A program made the translations under genes and the position numbers. Positions 6,106 to 9,251 of a stretch of DNA of 9,251 nt are shown piece by piece; position 1 is the first letter of the stretch; each line of letters opens with the position of its first letter. Origin of the DNA: Candidatus Iainarchaeum andersonii SCGC AAA011-E11 (lineage in GTDB: Archaea > Iainarchaeota > Iainarchaeia > Iainarchaeales > Iainarchaeaceae); NCBI GenBank assembly GCA_000402355.1, contig AQRS01000006.1:1-9251 (forward strand), given 5' to 3'. The notes under the pieces were generated by a model. It had not been told where the DNA came from. It worked only from the letters and a program-made list of their open reading frames with translations, and did no database searches.

Positions 6106-7434
6106 ATGCAGAAAACACTTGAATTGTTCGCCGAAACAGAGAAAACCAATATAAACGGGTTTTCACGCTATTTAACTATGCATAAACAACAAATCATGAG
6201 TGAAATAAAGAAGGAAACAAATTGGGATTACAATAAGGCAGACACGAAGTATCTAACCCACGGAATTCACCCTTATCCAGCAATGATGATCCCCCAAGTG
6301 GCTAGGCGACTAATTCAACAATATGGAGAAAATGCAAACATTGCTATGGATCCATTTTGCGGTTCAGGCAGTGTTTTATTAGAATTTGAATTAGCAAATA
6401 TCAAATCTATTGGAACTGATATTAATCCTCTTGCAATATTAATAAGCAAAGTAAAAACAAACCCGATAAATCCAACAATTCTAGTAGACAAGTTTGAAGA
6501 AATAATAAGTAATACTCGCGACCAAGATGAAAAAAACGTAAAAATACCTAATTTCAAAAACATTGATTACTGGTTTAAACCAGAAGTAAGCAAGCGTTTA
6601 GTAGTATTGAAAAACTTAATTAATAAAATAGAAAGCAAAGAAGTAAAGGATTTTTTCAAGGTTTGCTTTAGTGAAACAGTTAGAAAATGCAGCAACACTA
6701 GACAAGGTGAATTTAAACTTTATAGAATCCCACAAGAAAAATTAGCAACTTATTCTCCGAATCCATACAAAGTTTTTGCGGACGTAACCAATAGGAACAT
6801 TGAATCAATGAAAGAATTATATTTCATCCATAAAGAAAATAAATTTGCAGAAGTTAATATAATTAATCAAGATTTGACAAAGCTAAGTAAAGTCCCAGAG
6901 CAATATGTTGATCTAATAGTGACCTCGCCCCCATACGGCGATAGCAAAACTACTGTAGCTTACGGCCAATTCAGTAGGTTGAGTCTTCAATGGCTTGATA
7001 TGGGTGATGAACTAGCTAGACAAATGGATTCAATGATGCTTGGAGGCAAGCCAACCAACACACTCGAAACAGAAATTAATTCAAACCTTTTAAAAGAATC
7101 TATTTCAAGGATCTCGAAAACTAACCCAAAAAGAGCAAAAGAAGTTTTAGGTTTCTTTGAAGATTTCTATCTAGCAGCCAAAGAAATCAATAGAGTTATG
7201 AAGGATAACTCCACAATGTGTTTCGTGGTTGGAAATAGAACCGTAGAAAAAATCAATATTCCAAGCGCCGAAATAATGGCAGAGATTTTTGAGAATTTCG
7301 GGTTTAAACATACAGAAACAATTATAAGAAACATCCCATCAAAAAGAATGCCAAAAGAAAATAGCCCAACAAATGTAGCCGGCGAAAAAGTAACAACAAT
7401 GAATGAAGAACATTTAATCATCCTTCAAAGGTGA
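6106..7434 (+). CDS. Site-specific DNA methyltransferase, TSPPY type (probably N4-cytosine)
   Basis: A 442-residue DNA amino-methyltransferase. HGIHPYPAMMIPQ (52-64) looks like motif X, MDPFCGSGS (81-89) is the SAM-binding motif I, GTDINPLA (103-110) is motif II, and VTSPPYGDS (272-280) is catalytic motif IV; VVGNRTV (374-380) is a later core strand. TSPPY, as opposed to DPPY, favours N4-cytosine methylation, though N6-adenine cannot be excluded. About 165 residues separate motifs II and IV, room for a target-recognition region (alpha-like order X-I-TRD-IV). The start is set by a strong GGAGG site. The family role is modifying host DNA against a partner endonuclease, here probably the MvaI/BcnI-like enzyme at 8077-8799; known MvaI and BcnI methylases make N4-methylcytosine, which fits. 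Coding is clearly AT-rich, for example 16 of 60 G+C in 6421-6480 against 34 of 60 in purL 661-720. Confidence 0.88.
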   Translation: MQKTLELFAETEKTNINGFSRYLTMHKQQIMSEIKKETNWDYNKADTKYLTHGIHPYPAMMIPQVARRLIQQYGENANIAMDPFCGSGSVLLEFELANIKSIGTDINPLAILISKVKTNPINPTILVDKFEEIISNTRDQDEKNVKIPNFKNIDYWFKPEVSKRLVVLKNLINKIESKEVKDFFKVCFSETVRKCSNTRQGEFKLYRIPQEKLATYSPNPYKVFADVTNRNIESMKELYFIHKENKFAEVNIINQDLTKLSKVPEQYVDLIVTSPPYGDSKTTVAYGQFSRLSLQWLDMGDELARQMDSMMLGGKPTNTLETEINSNLLKESISRISKTNPKRAKEVLGFFEDFYLAAKEINRVMKDNSTMCFVVGNRTVEKINIPSAEIMAEIFENFGFKHTETIIRNIPSKRMPKENSPTNVAGEKVTTMNEEHLIILQR

Positions 7435-7438
7435 GCTA

Positions 7439-7651
7439 ATGAGTTACTATGAAAGCGAAAGATCAAAAAGAAAAATATGGAACACTATAAAATCAGACGA
7501 GGAAAAAACTATCGAGATGGCCATAAAGAAAGGTTTCCCAAATTGCAAAGGAACATACCCCGATTGCCCAGAAAAACCTTCGCGTGACAACGAAAAATGC
7601 AGAAATTGTCCAGTGCTTGAAGCAATCACAGATAAAGAAATGGGTGAATGA
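7439..7651 (+). CDS. Small four-cysteine protein, putative zinc- or Fe-S-binding
   Basis: A 70-residue protein starting four bases after the methyltransferase stop; a GGTGAG ribosome binding site (7430-7435) is embedded in the end of that gene. The N-terminal half is a charged helix-prone region (MSYYESERSKRKIW onward), followed by four cysteines, C36, C43, C54 and C57 (C-x6-C-x10-C-x2-C). That spacing suggests a bound metal, most simply zinc; a cluster like those of Cas4-type proteins is an alternative. No family is recognised. Its place between a DNA methyltransferase and a nuclease, with near-zero spacing on both sides, implies a shared function, perhaps a DNA-binding or assembly partner; this is inference. 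Confidence 0.65.
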   Translation: MSYYESERSKRKIWNTIKSDEEKTIEMAIKKGFPNCKGTYPDCPEKPSRDNEKCRNCPVLEAITDKEMGE

Positions 7652-7655
7652 TTTG

Positions 7656-8075
7656 ATGAGGCAAAATAGAAATAGAATTAATACAAATTTAGCTTCGGAA
7701 TTCTTTGTAGCTTCACAGTTATTTAGGCAGGGATATGATGTAACAATCACTTTAGGGCATACTAAAGAAGTAGATTTACTTTTTGAAAACAAAAAAGGAA
7801 ATTTAATTTCAGTTGATGTTAAAGGCTTAAAAAATATGACAAATTACCCCATAAACTTGAAAAAAGAAAAACTAAACCATTTTTTTATTTTTGTAAATTA
7901 TAGAAATAAAATAGAAAACATTGGGCAGTTTCCTGTTTGTTTTATTGTGCCAGCAACAGAAATAAAAACTATTTGGAGTTCTTGGGCAGGGAAACCAGAA
8001 ATAAAATGTGTTTCTTATCATACCTTGAGAGATAACTCCAAATATAAAGAACAGTGGAAATTACTTGAAGTCTGA
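7656..8075 (+). CDS. Small PD-(D/E)XK nuclease-like protein
   Basis: A 139-residue protein if started at ATG 7656, where GGTGA (7643-7647) sits eight bases upstream; an upstream in-frame ATG at 7584 would overlap the previous gene by 68 bases and is less likely. Motifs fit a minimal PD-(D/E)XK fold: E15 in the first helix (LASEFFVASQLF), D40 (HTKEVDLLF), and D54-x-K56 (ISVDVKG), so the second acidic residue is Asp rather than Glu. The rest alternates short strands and helices. This resembles the Holliday-resolvase-like and PDDEXK_11-type nucleases often annotated only as PD-(D/E)XK endonuclease. It is the last gene of the methyltransferase operon and ends one base from the convergent restriction gene. 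It could be a second endonuclease, a Vsr-like repair nuclease or a helper; the sequence does not decide. Confidence 0.72.
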   Translation: MRQNRNRINTNLASEFFVASQLFRQGYDVTITLGHTKEVDLLFENKKGNLISVDVKGLKNMTNYPINLKKEKLNHFFIFVNYRNKIENIGQFPVCFIVPATEIKTIWSSWAGKPEIKCVSYHTLRDNSKYKEQWKLLEV

Positions 8076-8076
8076 T

Positions 8077-8799
8077 TTAAAGTAATTGTTTTCTTTCGCC
8101 AAAACATAAATCCAGTTTATCTGGTTTTACTCTAAATGCAGTTCCGTGGTCGTGTCTTTTCCCAAGTAATTTTCCACTATCATAATGCCCCAAGCGTAAA
8201 TCTATTTTAACAATTCCACTCTTTAACGCATTGATAAAACCACCAAAACCAAAGTTTTTCATTGCAATTGCATCTTTATACCAAAATTCTTCCTTGCCTT
8301 GAGCATTCATTCTTGAATCTGCTTTAACCAACAACATTGCTTTAGAGAACTTTGTTTCAAACGCTTTTTGTAAATCTTCTTTTTTCCAACCACAAAGAGT
8401 TTCATCAAGATGATTGACAATAGTTATTTTATCCGGCAAACAAGCTATTCTTAGTTTTTTTCCAGACGGCAAATTAGTAAAATTACGGCTATCCAGCGTA
8501 GCGTGTAGTTCGGGGTCTTTGTTAAATTTTGAGGGATAGCCATATTCTTCTCTCAATAGAGTAGTTGAGCCCCTTGGTAAAGGAGATTTTGTAAACATAG
8601 TAAGCATACTACTTGAGTGGTTTCTTTCTGATTTAAGTTCATATTCCGTATTATCCGGCCCAGCTATATTATTCTCTTTTATTTCAAGCCAATCTTCAAG
8701 CGTCTTACCAATCCCCGTATCATGAAATCGTTTAGATTGAACAAACCCCATTGCTTTGAGTTTTTTCAACTTAGTTTTGACTTTTTCCCATTCAGACAT
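8077..8799 (-). CDS. MvaI/BcnI-family type II restriction endonuclease
   Basis: A 240-residue protein, the usual size for this family of monomeric enzymes. TGIGKTLEDWLEIKENN (28-44) followed by GPDNTEYELKSER (47-59) is the family's signature: catalytic D49, E54 and K56 form the D-x4-E-x-K version of the PD-(D/E)XK site. RHDHGTAFRV (215-224) near the C-terminus is also characteristic, and a histidine there is reported, from memory, to matter for BcnI. Family members cut CCNGG-type sites (MvaI CCWGG, BcnI CCSGG); the actual site here is inferred, not shown. Its protective partner is most likely the TSPPY methyltransferase encoded on the other strand. The gene appears intact. It is divergent from no neighbour and faces the insertion-sequence end upstream. 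Confidence 0.85.
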   Translation of the reverse strand: MSEWEKVKTKLKKLKAMGFVQSKRFHDTGIGKTLEDWLEIKENNIAGPDNTEYELKSERNHSSSMLTMFTKSPLPRGSTTLLREEYGYPSKFNKDPELHATLDSRNFTNLPSGKKLRIACLPDKITIVNHLDETLCGWKKEDLQKAFETKFSKAMLLVKADSRMNAQGKEEFWYKDAIAMKNFGFGGFINALKSGIVKIDLRLGHYDSGKLLGKRHDHGTAFRVKPDKLDLCFGERKQLL

Positions 8800-8860
8800 G
8801 ATTTAACCCTGCGTTGTCATTAATCTACAACACCTTTTTGAACAAATTCTTTATAGATTA
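8800..8860 (-). promoter_or_regulatory. Probable promoter of the restriction endonuclease gene
   Basis: Read on the minus strand, CTATAAAG (complement of 8849-8856) is a TATA-like box about 50 nt before the ATG at 8799, predicting a leader of roughly 25 nt. Only a weak AGGG lies upstream of the start, so translation may be weak. A 7-bp inverted repeat, TAATCTA (8821-8827) and TAGATTA (8854-8860), brackets the region from the TATA box to the expected start point; it could be an operator or chance in AT-rich sequence. Confidence 0.4.
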
Positions 8861-8916
8861 GTATTTCCGAATTCATATCCAAAATACTTAATTAATGTGT
8901 TGGATAGTGTGAATTA

Positions 8917-8936
8917 CCCACGCCTAAAGGCGTGGG
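8917..8936. repeat. Subterminal hairpin of the IS200/IS605 element
   Basis: Perfect inverted repeat CCCACGCC (8917-8924), loop TAAA, GGCGTGGG (8929-8936). This 8-bp G/C-rich stem with an AT-rich loop, set a few bases from TnpA's stop, is the form recognised by Y1 transposases at element ends. It could also serve as a transcription stop for tnpA. Confidence 0.85.
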
Positions 8937-8943
8937 CTTCCCT

Positions 8944-9251
8944 TCACGCGGCCCACTTCTGCAGAGTCGTTTGATGAATGTCGCCTTGCGCTCTCACATA
9001 TCTGCGTTCTACTTCAATGTCCACGCCGATGTTTCGGCAGAAGCTTCCTCTGCTCCAGAAGTGCCCTTTCCAGTAGCGCTTCCTCATGTTCGGATGCTTC
9101 TTGAACAGCTCGAATGCCGAGCGACCTTTCAATCTGAATAGAATGTCGCTCGGGTTCTCAGGCTTGTGCGTCCTGAGAATCACGTGTACGTGGTCTGGCA
9201 TCACAGCCAGCTCCAGAATTTCCCAATCGCGCTCGTGCGCGATTTTGGAGA
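8944..9251 (-). CDS. tnpA: IS200/IS605-family Y1 transposase TnpA (5'-partial)
   Basis: Reading leftward from the right edge without a stop, 101 complete codons are visible; the N-terminal part, probably 30-40 residues, lies outside. The GTG at 9204 is internal, because in-frame family-like sequence (HERDWEILELAVMPDHVHV) precedes and spans it. The HUH metal-binding motif is HVH in MPDHVHVIL; the catalytic tyrosine is in ERRYVRAQ near the C-terminus, with the usual FWSRGSF segment before it. These enzymes move single-stranded DNA by tyrosine-mediated cutting and joining as dimers. No frameshift is visible in the part seen, so it may be active. It neighbours the restriction island and may have helped carry it, though nothing shows this directly. 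Confidence 0.88.
   Translation of the reverse strand, partial: SKIAHERDWEILELAVMPDHVHVILRTHKPENPSDILFRLKGRSAFELFKKHPNMRKRYWKGHFWSRGSFCRNIGVDIEVERRYVRAQGDIHQTTLQKWAA

Larger units (their letters stand above)
8909..9251 (-). mobile_element. End of an IS200/IS605-family insertion sequence (truncated by window)
   Basis: The segment combines a Y1 HUH transposase gene reading leftward with a hairpin immediately after its stop codon, the layout of the transposase-side end of an IS200/IS605 element. Such elements lack terminal inverted repeats; single-stranded hairpin ends are recognised and cut by TnpA. The minus strand reads ...GGCGTGGGTAATTCAC at the outer edge, so the boundary is near 8909. No tnpB is seen on this side; one could lie beyond the right edge. 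Confidence 0.75.

Noticed and set aside
7584..7655. Upstream ATG extending the small nuclease by 24 residues
   Set aside because: It would overlap the four-cysteine gene by 68 bases, while ATG 7656 has a well-spaced GGTGA site and a four-base gap from that gene.
8932..9141. Plus-strand open frame at the right end
   Set aside because: It is the complement of the Y1 transposase gene, whose HUH and tyrosine motifs are clear on the minus strand.

Overview
The window looks like archaeal chromosome. Several genes have AT-rich TATA-like boxes about 25-45 nt upstream, ribosome binding sites are of the GGTGA/GGAGG type, genes overlap tightly, and the toxin-antitoxin pair is of the AbrB-VapB/PIN-VapC kind common in archaea. 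A euryarchaeal or DPANN lineage fits, but nothing here fixes the lineage.

Region 1 (1-4459) is a de novo purine locus. It holds the 3' part of purL (FGAM synthase synthetase subunit, entering from the left edge) and purQ (its glutaminase subunit). Between them lies a block (about 2131-3656) containing a SAM-dependent methyltransferase gene that starts inside the purL stop codon, a 19-codon relic of a purQ start, a vapB-vapC pair, and an unlisted 48-codon ORF overlapping the end of vapC. This block prefers AGA/AGG for arginine, whereas purL and purQ prefer CGC. That, together with the duplicated purQ start, suggests a rearranged or inserted segment.

Region 2 (4480-8799) is AT-richer and reads as a compact defence island. 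On the minus strand is a 483-residue Cas4/RecB-like PD-(D/E)XK protein with two cysteine clusters and possibly two tandem nuclease folds. Divergent from it is a plus-strand cluster: a TSPPY-type DNA methyltransferase (probably N4-cytosine), a 70-residue four-cysteine protein, and a small PD-(D/E)XK nuclease. Convergent to that, with one base between stop codons, is an MvaI/BcnI-family restriction endonuclease on the minus strand. The simplest reading is a type II restriction-modification system (MTase plus MvaI/BcnI enzyme) with two or three accessory proteins whose roles are not known.

Region 3 (8800-9251) holds the endonuclease promoter region, then the end of an IS200/IS605-family element: a perfect 8-bp-stem hairpin followed by the C-terminal two-thirds of a Y1 HUH transposase gene that runs off the right edge. 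No tRNA, rRNA or CRISPR array was seen.
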